DNA of 64,000 nucleotides from JAITMY01 sp031553765. GTDB lineage: Bacteria > Bacteroidota > Bacteroidia > Bacteroidales > UBA932. Position numbers and translations under genes: made by a program. The stretch is taken from positions 124,001-188,000 of the forward strand of contig JAVBKY010000003.1 of the NCBI GenBank assembly GCA_031553765.1, in the 5' to 3' direction. The notes beneath the pieces were generated by a model. The model had not been told where the DNA came from. It worked only from the letters and a program-made list of their open reading frames with translations, and ran no database searches. Shown here in pieces: positions 26,235-34,548 of this stretch; positions within the stretch are counted from its first letter, which is position 1; each line of letters starts with the position of its first letter.

Positions 26235-27117
26235 TTTCGCCGTATTGGTAGGGTTTCATGTTTATAATCAAAGCGTCGTCGTAGAACTTGTACCAGCCCG
26301 CATTCGGAATAACGCCCTCGGCGGGTGGCGTTTTCCATGTGCCGCCGTTGTCCTCGCTGACCTTATTTTCGTCAATGAGTGGCACACGCACACCGCTTAC
26401 TTTTTGCAGCGCGTCAACGTGAAATGTAGGCACGTATAAGCCGTTAAACGGTAGAGATTGCATGTAGTCGACAATAGCTGATTTTACCACATCTTGTGCC
26501 GAACCGTCAAGGCGATTACCGTCAGCGTCCAGCACCTGCGGGTCGTAGTACACCGTCCACGTTTGGCGCACCCTATCGGGGTTGTTGCTGGTACACTCTA
26601 AATCAACCCCCGCGTCCTGCGTGTCCTGCACGTAGCGCGTAAAGGCTTGCAATTCGGCGGCGTCAAGCGGCTGGCGCTCGGTGGTTCCCTTTGCCGCTTT
26701 GACACGCAAAAATACACGTCCGTTATCCCGCTTGTAGCGCGCGGTGGCGGCGTAGGTAACTATTTTTGCTGCGGCAATTTCGCTATCGGTTTTGCCTGTG
26801 GTGTCATACTCGCACGTAAACGGTACCAATTGGAACCCGTACAAAAATTGTAGCGCCTTTTCGGTATAGTAGTTGAGCGTGTGCGCGTGGCGGTTTGATA
26901 GCAGCGTTTCTACCTCGTCGCGGTGCCTGTCAAACAAAACTTCAAGCACCCATACAGCCATTGCCACCACGTAAAAGAATATGCTTTCAATGGACGCAAC
27001 GCTGAATTGTTGTTCAAATGTCTTTGTATTGTCGAGGCTGTACGACTGTTGTACCGCTTCGTTTGCAACGAAGTTGTCGGTAATCTCTTTTTTTATTTCT
27101 GTTACGCTTCGTGCCAT
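26227..27117 (-). CDS. Baseplate J-like protein (Mu gp47-type)
   Basis: A 296-residue protein. The N-terminal half is helical (ARSVTEIKKEITDNFVANEAVQQSY...), and the middle contains a beta-rich core (TEKALQFLYGFQLVPFTCEY...) followed by an AELQAFTRYVQDTQDAGVDLE helix and QDVVKSAIVDYMQSLPFNG. The last is the typical layout of gpJ/gp47 baseplate wedge proteins. It lies directly after two small baseplate genes, as gp47 follows gp46 in Mu. Confidence 0.78.
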   Translation of the reverse strand: MARSVTEIKKEITDNFVANEAVQQSYSLDNTKTFEQQFSVASIESIFFYVVAMAVWVLEVLFDRHRDEVETLLSNRHAHTLNYYTEKALQFLYGFQLVPFTCEYDTTGKTDSEIAAAKIVTYAATARYKRDNGRVFLRVKAAKGTTERQPLDAAELQAFTRYVQDTQDAGVDLECTSNNPDRVRQTWTVYYDPQVLDADGNRLDGSAQDVVKSAIVDYMQSLPFNGLYVPTFHVDALQKVSGVRVPLIDENKVSEDNGGTWKTPPAEGVIPNAGWYKFYDDALIINMKPYQYGENV

Positions 27118-27119
27118 AA

Positions 27120-27401
27120 TTAGCTAATGATAAAGTCAACTTCAATTGCCCAACTGCCTATACCCTCGCGGTCGTCCTCTTCGAGTGCAGTAGCGGGTGT
27201 TATTTGGTTTTTTTCGTAGTACTCGGTAACACGCTTGTCTTGAATTTCAGAAGTGGAATACTCAAACGCAGTACCCGCGTTCACCAAGTCCGTTACCGAG
27301 CAACCCAACTTTTCAGCCACCAAAAAGGCGGCGTCAACCGTGCCGAAATACAGCAGCGCTAAGTCGAATACGCTTTGCCTATGTTGTACGGTTGCTTTCA
27401 T
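27120..27401 (-). CDS. Small LysM-like baseplate/tail protein
   Basis: A 93-residue protein (SVFDLALLYFGTVDAAFLVAEKLGCSVTDLVNAG) with the spacing of a LysM-like fold: a helix, DLALLYFG, then a second helix and LVNAG. It resembles the role of P2 gpX/Mu small tail proteins that sit near the hub. Its first codon overlaps the previous gene by 4 bp. Similar short proteins occur in the same place in Bacteroidetes prophages; exact function unknown. Confidence 0.72.
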   Translation of the reverse strand: MKATVQHRQSVFDLALLYFGTVDAAFLVAEKLGCSVTDLVNAGTAFEYSTSEIQDKRVTEYYEKNQITPATALEEDDREGIGSWAIEVDFIIS

Positions 27402-27676
27402 CGTTTAACCACTATTTCGCTTGCGCTTGCCTCGACGTGCTTAACGTCAACGCCGACGCTTTGCAGCTGTTTTTTTATGTTGGCGCACCACAAAGAAGTC
27501 GGCGCGGTACCGCCCAACATCTTTACCGTTTCACCACCGACCAAGGGCGCCTCTTTCAGCTCGCCGCGGTTAGCGCGCAAAACGGTTTCTATGGTTTGCC
27601 CGTCCGCGTCGCCCAGCTGTACGCTGCCACCCGCCAGCACAGGCGCTCCGTTTTCGTTTAAAACAATGCCTTTCAT
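27398..27676 (-). CDS. Small baseplate wedge protein (gp46/gp25-like position)
   Basis: A 92-residue protein with MKGIVLNENGAPVLAGGSVQLGD, an ETVLRANRGELKEAPLVGG core and a C-terminal IKKQLQSVGVDVKHVEAS. The pattern (target strand, RGELKEAPL loop, then a helix-strand tail) is that of W/gp46/gp25-like baseplate proteins in Bacteroidetes prophages, though it is short. Overlaps both neighbours by 1-4 bp, indicating a tightly coupled operon. Confidence 0.7.
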   Translation of the reverse strand: MKGIVLNENGAPVLAGGSVQLGDADGQTIETVLRANRGELKEAPLVGGETVKMLGGTAPTSLWCANIKKQLQSVGVDVKHVEASASEIVVKR

Positions 27677-28284
27677 TAGTGGGTTACGTCCTTATTTTCA
27701 ATTTTGCTAAAGTCCTCTACATTGGTCAACTTTGCGAGGCTGGCAACGATTGTAGTTTGCAATCCTGTGCCGCCGTCTTGCGGCGTTGCCTTTCCGTTTT
27801 TAATCGCGTCAATAACACCGTCTATTCGGGCGCTCATTTTCTTTAGTTCGGCGGCAAGGGTCGGCGTTATGGTTAACCCGCCATTCTTGCCGTCGTTGAG
27901 CGTTATTTTTTTCTCTTTGGTAATTTCGGCGGTGGTGTCGCCCACCTTTAGCGCCGCCGACCCGTCAACAATTGTAAGTTCGACGGGGCTTTTTTCGCCG
28001 ATTTTCAAAAGCGCTTTTTCAACGGTTTCCGTGAGTATCACCACCGCGGCGTTGGCGTTGAGAAAGGCAACAATAACGTGGCTGCCTTGCTTTGGAAAAA
28101 GTACCAAGCCCGCCTCGGTGCTTTGGTTGGCTTGCAGGTTTACGCCTAAAATCGGCGCGCTTTCGTCAATGGGTGAAACGTCCACCGTGCGCGCTTTCTC
28201 GTCGATAGCGTCCACCGTACAGACTTTGCAGTACATTTCACCTGCGCGCTGCGCCAACAGTTTTATGGCTTCTTCTATGCTCAT
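27676..28284 (-). CDS. Baseplate spike protein (gpV/Mu gp45-like)
   Basis: A 202-residue protein. The N-terminal OB-fold (CKVCTVDAIDEKARTVDVSPIDESAPILGV) is followed by GLVLFPKQGSHVIVAFLN, the conserved face of the gpV/gp45 OB domain, then short beta-helical repeats ending in KITLNDGKNGGLTI. In contractile tails this trimer forms the membrane-piercing spike under the hub. It lies next to the D-like hub gene, as in Mu and P2. The tail after residue 150 (KMSARIDGVIDAIKNG) is helical and atypical of a metal-tipped apex. Confidence 0.82.
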   Translation of the reverse strand: MSIEEAIKLLAQRAGEMYCKVCTVDAIDEKARTVDVSPIDESAPILGVNLQANQSTEAGLVLFPKQGSHVIVAFLNANAAVVILTETVEKALLKIGEKSPVELTIVDGSAALKVGDTTAEITKEKKITLNDGKNGGLTITPTLAAELKKMSARIDGVIDAIKNGKATPQDGGTGLQTTIVASLAKLTNVEDFSKIENKDVTH

Positions 28285-29261
28285 ACCTTGCTGCCCCCGT
28301 CCATGCGGTTGCCTATCTCTATGTTTTGCCGATAGCCGCTTGCGCTGTACGTTATCGTATTTTTTTTGACTTGGTAAACGCCCATTTTTACGTCGTCGAT
28401 TATCACCCCGACGCTATCCAGCTTATCAACCAAGTAGGCGCCGAATGTTTCAAAAGAACCTGTCAACCCGTCGCGCTTCAACCGCTTTAGCTCCTGTGTC
28501 GCCCATGCTTTGAGTTCGGCTTGCGTTTTTCCGTAGGCGTGTAGCGTTCGTACTTCGCCGTCGGCGTCGCCCACTTCCGCCTTTACTTTTTTATTGAATG
28601 CGTCGAGGCTAATCGCCTTAACTTTCAGCTTCACATCGGCGGCGCTCTGCACGTTCAGCGCGTCGTCGTTTATGATGTTTAGGCGGTTGCTAAATACCTG
28701 CACACGGTCGCCTAACTTTTCAAATATTACGCCGCAGTACAGCGTCGGTGTTCCGTCGCTGTCGTACCGAAAAAAAGAGCGTATGCCTTGCTCTTTCCAA
28801 GCGTTGAGCAACGCCGCCACGGTGTCGGTATTTACGCGGTAGGCACCGAGGCTTTGTTCGCCTAAAACCTTGATTTTGCAGCTCAACTTTTGGTCTTTGA
28901 GTATTTGCTCAATCGTGGCGTTTTTGTAAGCTTTCTTTGTAGCGGGCTTATTCTTTAGCGCCCACATTTCGTCTTCGCAGGAAATAGCAATCGGCGTTTT
29001 TGCGCCTATGGTGGTAGCATACCCGCGGAACGCCACCACGTTTTTATCGTCGTACCCGAGCGATACCGTTACCACATCGCCTCGCTTTATCGGGTTGCTG
29101 CTTTCGCCCTGCCACTTCGATTTTTTCGGTAGCTTAATGGTGCAGGTACCCGTCAACACTTCCATATCCCGCACGATTTCGACGCTGTTTACCTTGTCGA
29201 ATGTCCACACCTTGCCACCCGCTGCCGCTTTAATCTCTATTTTACACGAAAGGCGAAACAC
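28281..29261 (-). CDS. Tail hub protein, late control D/Mu gp44 family
   Basis: A 326-residue protein in the D/gp44/VgrG N-terminal fold. The opening SCKIEIKAAAGGKVWTFDKVNSVEIVRD is followed by an ISCEDEMWALK strand, an IEQILKDQKL helix, and a closing GVYQVKKNTITYSASGYRQNIEIG. It caps the tube and carries the spike. The start is GTG at 29261, preceded by four TTTAAA-like boxes exactly 11 bp apart. An ATG just upstream is out of frame. Confidence 0.82.
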   Translation of the reverse strand: MFRLSCKIEIKAAAGGKVWTFDKVNSVEIVRDMEVLTGTCTIKLPKKSKWQGESSNPIKRGDVVTVSLGYDDKNVVAFRGYATTIGAKTPIAISCEDEMWALKNKPATKKAYKNATIEQILKDQKLSCKIKVLGEQSLGAYRVNTDTVAALLNAWKEQGIRSFFRYDSDGTPTLYCGVIFEKLGDRVQVFSNRLNIINDDALNVQSAADVKLKVKAISLDAFNKKVKAEVGDADGEVRTLHAYGKTQAELKAWATQELKRLKRDGLTGSFETFGAYLVDKLDSVGVIIDDVKMGVYQVKKNTITYSASGYRQNIEIGNRMDGGSKV

Positions 29262-29301
29262 GTTTAAAATCCATTTAAGCCCATTTTAAAGGGCGTTTAA
29301 T
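29262..29301 (-). promoter_or_regulatory. 11-bp-phased TTTAAA array before the hub gene
   Basis: TTTAAA (29263), TTTAAG (29274), TTTAAA (29285) and TTTAAT (29296): four boxes at exactly 11 bp, the first ending one base from the box-to-GTG boundary (start codon 29261). It overlaps the stop codon of the upstream gene. Confidence 0.7.
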
Positions 29302-29905
29302 ACTCGTTGCTTGTAATTATGTAATCTTCGTCCGAAATCGCCTTAATCTGCACGATTTGGCGGTTGCTGTGCGTCATTTGCTCAACGTCAAAGTCCGTAA
29401 TAACAATTTTTGTAATATCGAAGAGTTGCAAGAAGTCGCTCTTAACGTAAATGGCTTCGCTCACCTTAAACAGCTCGCGCAGGTCGCGCACACCGTCGGC
29501 GGGGTACTTATCCACAATCTTACCGTCCTCGACCGCCACCAGCCCCACCGAAATAGTAATATCAAAGTCGCCGTCGCTGATGTACTCTTTTATCGTTCCC
29601 TTTGCGCCAACGAGCGCCGTTTTGACAATATTTTTTGCCATAGAAACGGAGCATACTGCCTCGACAATGGTTAGGTCGTCCGCCGTTTCGGTTTTACCCA
29701 GCGCAAGGTCGGTTTCAAAGAACTTGCCCAGCGCCTCGACAGGCTGCACACCTACTGAAGTGCTATCGCTAACGCTTTGCTGCTCGGCTTTACTTCCCAG
29801 CGCCGCGTCAGAGGGGCGCTGCGGCTCCATTTTGTAAACGAGCGCTTTCGAGGCGGTTGCTACCGCCGCCGCTATAAACTTGTAGCTGACTACTTCAAAG
29901 CCCAT
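29297..29905 (-). CDS. DUF6046-type phage tail protein (Mu gp43 position)
   Basis: A 202-residue protein. The conserved stretch SVSMAKNIVKTALVGAKGTIKEYISDGDFDITISVGLV near residue 85, and VKSDFLQLFDITKIVITD near 150, match the DUF6046 pattern found in Bacteroidetes prophages. It lies between the tape-measure and hub genes, where Mu encodes gp43 (N), a DNA-circularisation/tail protein. A structural role near the hub is likely. Confidence 0.75.
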   Translation of the reverse strand: MGFEVVSYKFIAAAVATASKALVYKMEPQRPSDAALGSKAEQQSVSDSTSVGVQPVEALGKFFETDLALGKTETADDLTIVEAVCSVSMAKNIVKTALVGAKGTIKEYISDGDFDITISVGLVAVEDGKIVDKYPADGVRDLRELFKVSEAIYVKSDFLQLFDITKIVITDFDVEQMTHSNRQIVQIKAISDEDYIITSNEY

Positions 29906-29907
29906 TT

Positions 29908-31710
29908 TTACACAACGTAGTTTAAGTCGTTAACGGAGCTGGTAAGCACCTCGGCAACCATTTGCTTAACGCGCGTAAGGTCTTCGCGCAGGTTGGTGGT
30001 GTTGATGTTGAACGTGTCAACGACGCGCTCAATAACCACGTTAATATTTTTGATTTTTCCCGCGTTATCCTTTGCCGCCGTTTCGCCTATACCAGCAAGC
30101 GCGCCACCAATGGGGCTACCTGCCTTTTTTGATAAGCCCAGCGTGAGGTCGTCGCCCGCCTCGACACCCTCTTTAGCGGCTTTCTTTTCCGCGTCTTTTG
30201 CTTGCTCGTTTTCCAAGTTTTTCGAGTACGCCGCTTTAGTACCCTGCACCGTTTCTTTTGCGCCGTTAAACGCATTGCTAACGGCTTCTACGCCCGTTAT
30301 CTTTACAACGCCCGTTTTTGCTGCGTCCCAAGCGCCCGAAAAGTCGCCCTTAAACAGCTTCGCAATGGCAGAACCGAGCGCGCCCACGCCCTCAATTATG
30401 CCCGTTATTCGGTCAAGTACAAATGTTTTCAGCACACCCCCGAAACCCTTAACGGTATCCCATACGGTCAGAATAACAGCGCGGAACCCTGCAAACTTGT
30501 TCCAGCATAGCGCAACGCCCGTAACCAAGCCCGCCACCAGCGCAATAATTACGCCGATAGGGTTTGCGGTCATAACCGCGTTTAAAATGGCTTGCGCCCC
30601 CGTCCATATTTTGGTTGCGCCCGCGGCAACTCCCTGCGCCACCGTCCACGCCTTTGTAATACCTGTCAAAAATGCCGTTTTTATGGCGGCGGCATTGATA
30701 ACAATAGCCAGCCCGCCGATAGCGACGCCAAGCCCTGCCATAATGGGATAGCCAACGCTCACCACATCGTACAGCCACTTGAACACGTCAATGGTGCCGC
30801 CTACGATATTCGCCACAACGTCAAAGGCTACGCCGATAGTCGTTGCAACGCCCATACATACGGTTGAAATGGTGTCGAAGTTGTTTTCAAACCAGCCGAC
30901 AAGCGTGTTGATTTTTTCATGCAGTTTATCAAATACCGGTGCAAGCGCCCCCTGTATATCAACGTACATTTTGCCAACGCGCTGCTTAATGGCATCCATT
31001 TCGTTCGCGCGCTGTTTAGCCTGTCCTACGTTAGTGGAGGCAAGGGCGGCATTCATGCCGCCCACGCTGGCGCTTACCACTTGGGCAAGCGTAGCGACGC
31101 GCTGTTGCTCGTTGCCGTACTTCAGTATTTTTTCCTGCGCCTCGGTAAACTTGTAGCCGTAGCGGGAAAGCGCACCAACCTGCCCGTCCATAACCTTACC
31201 CATCATAGAGCCGATTTGTACGGCTTGCTCCTGTGAAGCGTTGTAGCCGTACTGCTGGGCGACCATGTCGTTCATTACGGGCATGAGCGCCTTTAAACTT
31301 GCCGATTTGCTTAGGTAGGTGCCTAACTCCTGTGCGCCCGCGACCTGTATTTCGGAGCTGATAATTCCCAGCTTTTGCTGCTCTGCCGCCAGCCGCTTAA
31401 TGCTCTCCACCTCGTCGTCCGAGGCGTTCATGGTATTGCGCATAACCTGCGCCAGCTTCGCCTCGGCTGCCGCCTGTATGTTGTACGTGCTCTCAAACCC
31501 GTTAAGCGTGTTGCGAACACCCGCTGCAATAGTCTTCACCGATTGCAAAACGGCGTTAAATCGAAAGGACGTTTGGCTTATTTTTTTCCAAAAAGTTTCT
31601 TGCTTTTCAATGGTGGCGGTGAGATTATTCATAAGCGCGTCGATTTGAGCCACGCCGCTAAATACGTTGCCGCCTATGTTAATCGTAAAATTTAGATTGC
31701 CGCTTGACAT
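29908..31710 (-). CDS. Tail tape measure protein
   Basis: A 600-residue, mostly helical protein. The N-terminal part is coiled coil (NLTATIEKQETFWKKISQ), the middle has long Ala/Gly-rich hydrophobic stretches (residues ~270-430, for example GYPIMAGLGVAIGGLAIVINAA), and the C-terminal third is Lys/Glu-rich. This is the standard tape-measure layout: the protein sets tail length and is ejected into the host. At 600 residues it predicts a tail of roughly 90 nm by the usual 1.5 angstrom per residue rule. It follows the chaperone pair, with one plus-strand gene inserted between. Confidence 0.88.
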   Translation of the reverse strand: MSSGNLNFTINIGGNVFSGVAQIDALMNNLTATIEKQETFWKKISQTSFRFNAVLQSVKTIAAGVRNTLNGFESTYNIQAAAEAKLAQVMRNTMNASDDEVESIKRLAAEQQKLGIISSEIQVAGAQELGTYLSKSASLKALMPVMNDMVAQQYGYNASQEQAVQIGSMMGKVMDGQVGALSRYGYKFTEAQEKILKYGNEQQRVATLAQVVSASVGGMNAALASTNVGQAKQRANEMDAIKQRVGKMYVDIQGALAPVFDKLHEKINTLVGWFENNFDTISTVCMGVATTIGVAFDVVANIVGGTIDVFKWLYDVVSVGYPIMAGLGVAIGGLAIVINAAAIKTAFLTGITKAWTVAQGVAAGATKIWTGAQAILNAVMTANPIGVIIALVAGLVTGVALCWNKFAGFRAVILTVWDTVKGFGGVLKTFVLDRITGIIEGVGALGSAIAKLFKGDFSGAWDAAKTGVVKITGVEAVSNAFNGAKETVQGTKAAYSKNLENEQAKDAEKKAAKEGVEAGDDLTLGLSKKAGSPIGGALAGIGETAAKDNAGKIKNINVVIERVVDTFNINTTNLREDLTRVKQMVAEVLTSSVNDLNYVV

Positions 31711-31734
31711 TGTAAAGTTTTTTTTATATCTTTG
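31703..31734 (+). promoter_or_regulatory. Promoter of the plus-strand moron gene
   Basis: CTTG (31703-31706), 20 bp, then TATCTTTG (31727-31734), an exact -7 match. It reads against the tail operon and is about 23 bp before the ATG at 31758. Confidence 0.65.
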
Positions 31735-31757
31735 GAGTACGCTTAACGCTCAACACC

Positions 31758-32003
31758 ATGATTGTAGTTTATATCATACTTGCGTTGTTAGCATTTGCCG
31801 CTATCGGTTTTGTTGCAATGGTTGTAGCCGCTTTTGTAAAGCAAACCTACCAGCTTGCAACGGGCAAAATCACCCGTGCGCAGCTTGACGAAATGGCAAA
31901 GGCTGCAAAACCACTCAAACCCCGTAAGAAAAGGCGCTTTTTGGCTTCTGGTCACAGCTGGGATTATCCTGCTGAAATACGCAGCGCTTTAGGCTGGTTT
32001 TAG
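31758..32003 (+). CDS. Small membrane protein, candidate moron
   Basis: An 81-residue protein encoded against the direction of the tail operon, between the tape-measure and chaperone genes. Residues 1-30 form one strong membrane helix (MIVVYIILALLAFAAIGFVA), followed by a basic cytoplasmic tail (KPLKPRKKRRFL). It has its own Bacteroidetes promoter, and its stop overlaps the convergent chaperone ORF by 4 bp. Opposite orientation plus own promoter is the definition of a moron; small membrane morons often give superinfection exclusion. Function is inferred only from this context. Confidence 0.72.
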   Translation: MIVVYIILALLAFAAIGFVAMVVAAFVKQTYQLATGKITRAQLDEMAKAAKPLKPRKKRRFLASGHSWDYPAEIRSALGWF

Positions 32004-32233
32004 TCGCCTCTCTGCCACATTGCCGCCAGCAATTGTGCTAAATTGTTTAGCCTAACACCCTCTAACCATACTGCCTCGCTGAATAGTAGCGCCCACCTTT
32101 CGGGGCTTAACGTACTCGGCTCGACGTGAAAGTTGGCTCGTATTAGGGCGTCGCCCTGTAAAAATTCGTCGGCAGGGTCGGCTTCTTCGTCCTTACCGCA
32201 AATCTTTAAAGAGTACGCCCCTACAAGTTTTTT
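32000..32233 (-). CDS. Frameshift extension of the tail assembly chaperone (Mu gp41' / lambda T analogue)
   Basis: This frame has no plausible start of its own but continues the upstream gene after a -1 slip at 32227-32233, adding 75 or so residues (KKLVGAYSLKICGKDEEADPADE...). The combined product would be 187 residues. In lambda G/GT, Mu and most long-tailed phages this fused form bridges the tape measure and tube protein during assembly. An ATG-initiated version from 32335 is possible in the same frame but would start with very basic sequence that looks untranslated. Confidence 0.78.
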   Translation of the reverse strand, partial: KKLVGAYSLKICGKDEEADPADEFLQGDALIRANFHVEPSTLSPERWALLFSEAVWLEGVRLNNLAQLLAAMWQRGD

Positions 32234-32562
32234 ATGCTTGCGGTTACGCCGTTGATTAGCACGTTGAGCTGACCGACCGCCGCCATTTTGAGCGAAGCGT
32301 CCTCGCGAATAAGCGGTGAACCGCCCAGCCAGCAATTTTCAAACAGGGCGTTTGCCGCCTTTATTTCGTCTGTCTTTCCCAACTTGTTGGCGGCTGCCAG
32401 CGTTTCCATATCGGCGCGCTTGAAGTACCCGACGTGCGTTTCTTCGTCGTCTTGTAGCTCCACCTCTACAACCTTTCGGTGCTTGGCTTTCCACATCTTT
32501 ACTTGCTCGTCCGTTACACCGCCGTTATTTTTTGGATAAAATGAAATGTTTTCTGCGCTCAT
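32221..32562 (-). CDS. Tail assembly chaperone (Mu gp41 / lambda G analogue)
   Basis: A 113-residue protein (MSAENISFYPKNNGGVTDEQVKMWKAKHRKVVEVELQDD...) lying between the tube and tape-measure genes, the invariant site of this gene in long-tailed phages. It is rich in charged residues with a helical C-terminal half. It ends IKNL-stop directly after the slippery run AAAAAAC, so a fraction of ribosomes should enter the following frame. Identification rests on synteny and the frameshift rather than on sequence similarity. Confidence 0.8.
   Translation of the reverse strand: MSAENISFYPKNNGGVTDEQVKMWKAKHRKVVEVELQDDEETHVGYFKRADMETLAAANKLGKTDEIKAANALFENCWLGGSPLIREDASLKMAAVGQLNVLINGVTASIKNL
32227..32233 (-). 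promoter_or_regulatory. Slippery heptamer A AAA AAC for -1 frameshifting
   Basis: In the upstream frame the codons read ATA AAA AAC TTG TAG, so the heptamer is in register, and the stop follows two codons later. No strong downstream stem is obvious, unlike the second site at 42270. Confidence 0.75.
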
Positions 32563-32639
32563 TTTCTTGTGTTTTTAGAAGTAAAAAAAATACGGCGGTC
32601 GGTACTGCCCGCCGTAGCTGTTTTATGGTTTGGTTCGGC

Positions 32640-33080
32640 TTATTTTGCCTTACCCCAGTCGATTTTTGAAACAACAGGCTCAAGCTCGACGGGTTGGTTG
32701 GTGTCGCCCTCTTTCCACTTACGCGAGTTTTCGGGGAATTGGCAATCGCGCACTACATCGTGAACGATTGCGCCATTGTCGGGCAAGTAGGATATCTGAA
32801 TATCGAACGGTGCAATGTCTTGTATGCGCCCGTTTATAGAGTTCGCTTGGATTGCCAACACCTCACCCATTTCAAGCGTAACTTTTGCCCACGGCTCAAT
32901 TCGTCCCTTGCCACGGCTCACGGGGTAACGCCCCGCCCCGTAGTGGTTTTTAATTTCCTGCTTTTCGCCGTACTCTATGGCGATAATGCCCGTAACGGGA
33001 ATACCCGCAATACGGCAAACAATATCCGCCCAGCTGTATGCTATACCGTTAATCAACGGCACACCGTTTGTAATAGCCAT
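32640..33080 (-). CDS. Phage tail tube protein (Mu gp40-like)
   Basis: A 146-residue protein (MAITNGVPLINGIAYSWADIVCRIAGIPVTG, then KVTLEMGEVLAIQANSINGRIQDIAPFDIQISYLPDNG), beta-rich and of the length of Mu-type inner tube proteins. It lies between sheath and chaperone genes, which fixes the role by synteny. A TTTAAA box lies next to the start (33083). Confidence 0.8.
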   Translation of the reverse strand: MAITNGVPLINGIAYSWADIVCRIAGIPVTGIIAIEYGEKQEIKNHYGAGRYPVSRGKGRIEPWAKVTLEMGEVLAIQANSINGRIQDIAPFDIQISYLPDNGAIVHDVVRDCQFPENSRKWKEGDTNQPVELEPVVSKIDWGKAK

Positions 33081-33100
33081 TCTTTAAAAGATTTTTGAGG

Positions 33101-34273
33101 TTAAACACTTTCGGCGTAGCCAATTTTTATAGCACCCTTACGCAGTACGCCCACCGCCACGTTCTTAATCACCCACTCAACGGTTGACGTAGCAGCGACG
33201 TTTTGGTCGGGGTCTACCTCGGCTTTCCAGCCGCTTAGCTCACCCGCCTTTGTCATATCCGACAGCTGGTAGTTAGCGACGTTTTCCAAGTGCTGCACGG
33301 TATCAGCGGACAACTTGCCCGTGTCGGGGTCAACGTAAAGCGGTGAGCCCATTTCGGGCAGCAGGTACGTGCGAATGCCGCGTACTGCCTTATCCATTGT
33401 GCGCGTTAGCTCCATGTTGCAGTAGTCGCTTGTCGGTGTGTCCATGTTGTGGCTATCGTTCATGTACGAGCCAGCGGTGCCGCTGTACGTAACAAAAAAC
33501 AGATAGCGCGCGTTATCCAGCGCTTCAATCACGCCGCTATCGTAGGAGCGTAACAGCGAACCGTCGCCAAAGGCGGGCAGCGCAATTCCCGTCGGGAACT
33601 TTTGTACCCACGAAATACTTTCGTTCACCTTTGCCGCTGACAGCAAGCCCAGCACCACACCAATACCCGAAACCGTCGCGCCGCTCCTGCCTTCGTCGGC
33701 GTGTAATTCTGCCGCCACGCCCTCGGCGTCCTGACCGATAACAATAGACACGTTCTTTTGGTTGGCGCCCGCTATATCGGTTGCCAGCGCGGTAACGTCC
33801 GACACCTGCGGCGCGTAAATAACCGATAGGGGAACGTCGGCGCTTTCAAGCGCTGTCGCCACGCCCTGCAAGTTGGTTACGTCCGTTTTTTCCAGCGCCT
33901 TTGCGCCGTTCCAAACGCCAATTTGTCGAATGTCGCCGCTTGCGAAGTTTTGCATTTGCTTCACCTCGGAAAACGTCGGTACGCCCGCGGACTTGGTGAA
34001 CAAGCCAACGTACAGCGTAATGCCGTTGTTTAGGCGGTATATCTGCGATAGCTGGTAGTGCAGGTTGCGCACGTTCCAGCTGTCGGCGTCGGCGGTAATG
34101 CCGAGGCTCTCGGCGGTTTCGATAGACGAAACCAGCTTAATGCGGTTCTTTTCAGAAAAGCCGCTGGGTAGCTCGTTAGCGTCGAGAAAGTACACCAAGC
34201 CGCTAATGTGGTCTTTACCTGCAAGCGCTTTCGGCACGTTGCCGTTGGTGCGCTTAAATGTTAGCTTATTCAT
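33101..34273 (-). CDS. Contractile tail sheath protein (DUF2586/Mu gpL-like)
   Basis: A 390-residue protein. The N-terminal strand arm NKLTFKRTNGNVPKALAGKDHISGLVYF is followed by a Rossmann-like middle (VPLSVIYAPQVSDVTALA, then VSIVIGQDAEG), and the C-terminal PLYVDPDTGKLSADTVQHLENVANYQLSDM segment is typical of DUF2586 sheath proteins. Sheath subunits wrap the tube and contract to drive it through the envelope, so the phage is a myovirus like Mu. Confidence 0.85.
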   Translation of the reverse strand: MNKLTFKRTNGNVPKALAGKDHISGLVYFLDANELPSGFSEKNRIKLVSSIETAESLGITADADSWNVRNLHYQLSQIYRLNNGITLYVGLFTKSAGVPTFSEVKQMQNFASGDIRQIGVWNGAKALEKTDVTNLQGVATALESADVPLSVIYAPQVSDVTALATDIAGANQKNVSIVIGQDAEGVAAELHADEGRSGATVSGIGVVLGLLSAAKVNESISWVQKFPTGIALPAFGDGSLLRSYDSGVIEALDNARYLFFVTYSGTAGSYMNDSHNMDTPTSDYCNMELTRTMDKAVRGIRTYLLPEMGSPLYVDPDTGKLSADTVQHLENVANYQLSDMTKAGELSGWKAEVDPDQNVAATSTVEWVIKNVAVGVLRKGAIKIGYAESV

Positions 34274-34520
34274 TGTCCTTTGATTTTCCTACGGGTAAAA
34301 CATCGGGGTTCGCCAGCGTCTTGCCGTGGTTCTTGGCGTCGCACTCTGACGCAAATACGCTGCCGTCGGTAGTTACATAAACCTTGCCCAGCTCGGGGTT
34401 GAGTTTTAGCACCGCTTCACCGTTTTTTTGCAGCGCGGAAGCCACTGTTTTAACTTCCGAACCGGAACCTGCACCCGCTTGGTTGTCGTTCTTGGTGATG
34501 TTAGTAGTCTTTTTAGCCAT
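34266..34520 (-). CDS. Hypothetical protein upstream of the sheath gene
   Basis: An 84-residue, low-complexity N terminus (MAKKTTNITKNDNQAGAGSGSEVKTVASALQ) followed by a short beta segment (GKVYVTTDGSVFASECDAKNHGKTL). I do not recognise a family; Mu has gp38 in this place. Its stop overlaps the sheath start by 8 bp. Three TTTAAA boxes at 11-bp spacing abut its start codon. Confidence 0.72.
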   Translation of the reverse strand: MAKKTTNITKNDNQAGAGSGSEVKTVASALQKNGEAVLKLNPELGKVYVTTDGSVFASECDAKNHGKTLANPDVLPVGKSKDNE

Positions 34521-34548
34521 TTTAAAGGGGTTTTAAATAGTTTTTAAT
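34521..34548 (-). promoter_or_regulatory. 11-bp-phased TTTAAA array before the gp38-position gene
   Basis: TTTAAA (34521), TTTAAA (34532) and TTTAAT (34543), exactly 11 bp apart, directly touching the ATG at 34520. It also encodes the C terminus of the upstream lipoprotein. Confidence 0.7.

Noticed and set aside
30087..30751. Several open frames antisense to the tape-measure gene
   Set aside because: High-GC coding strand leaves long shadow frames; none has protein-like composition or start signals.
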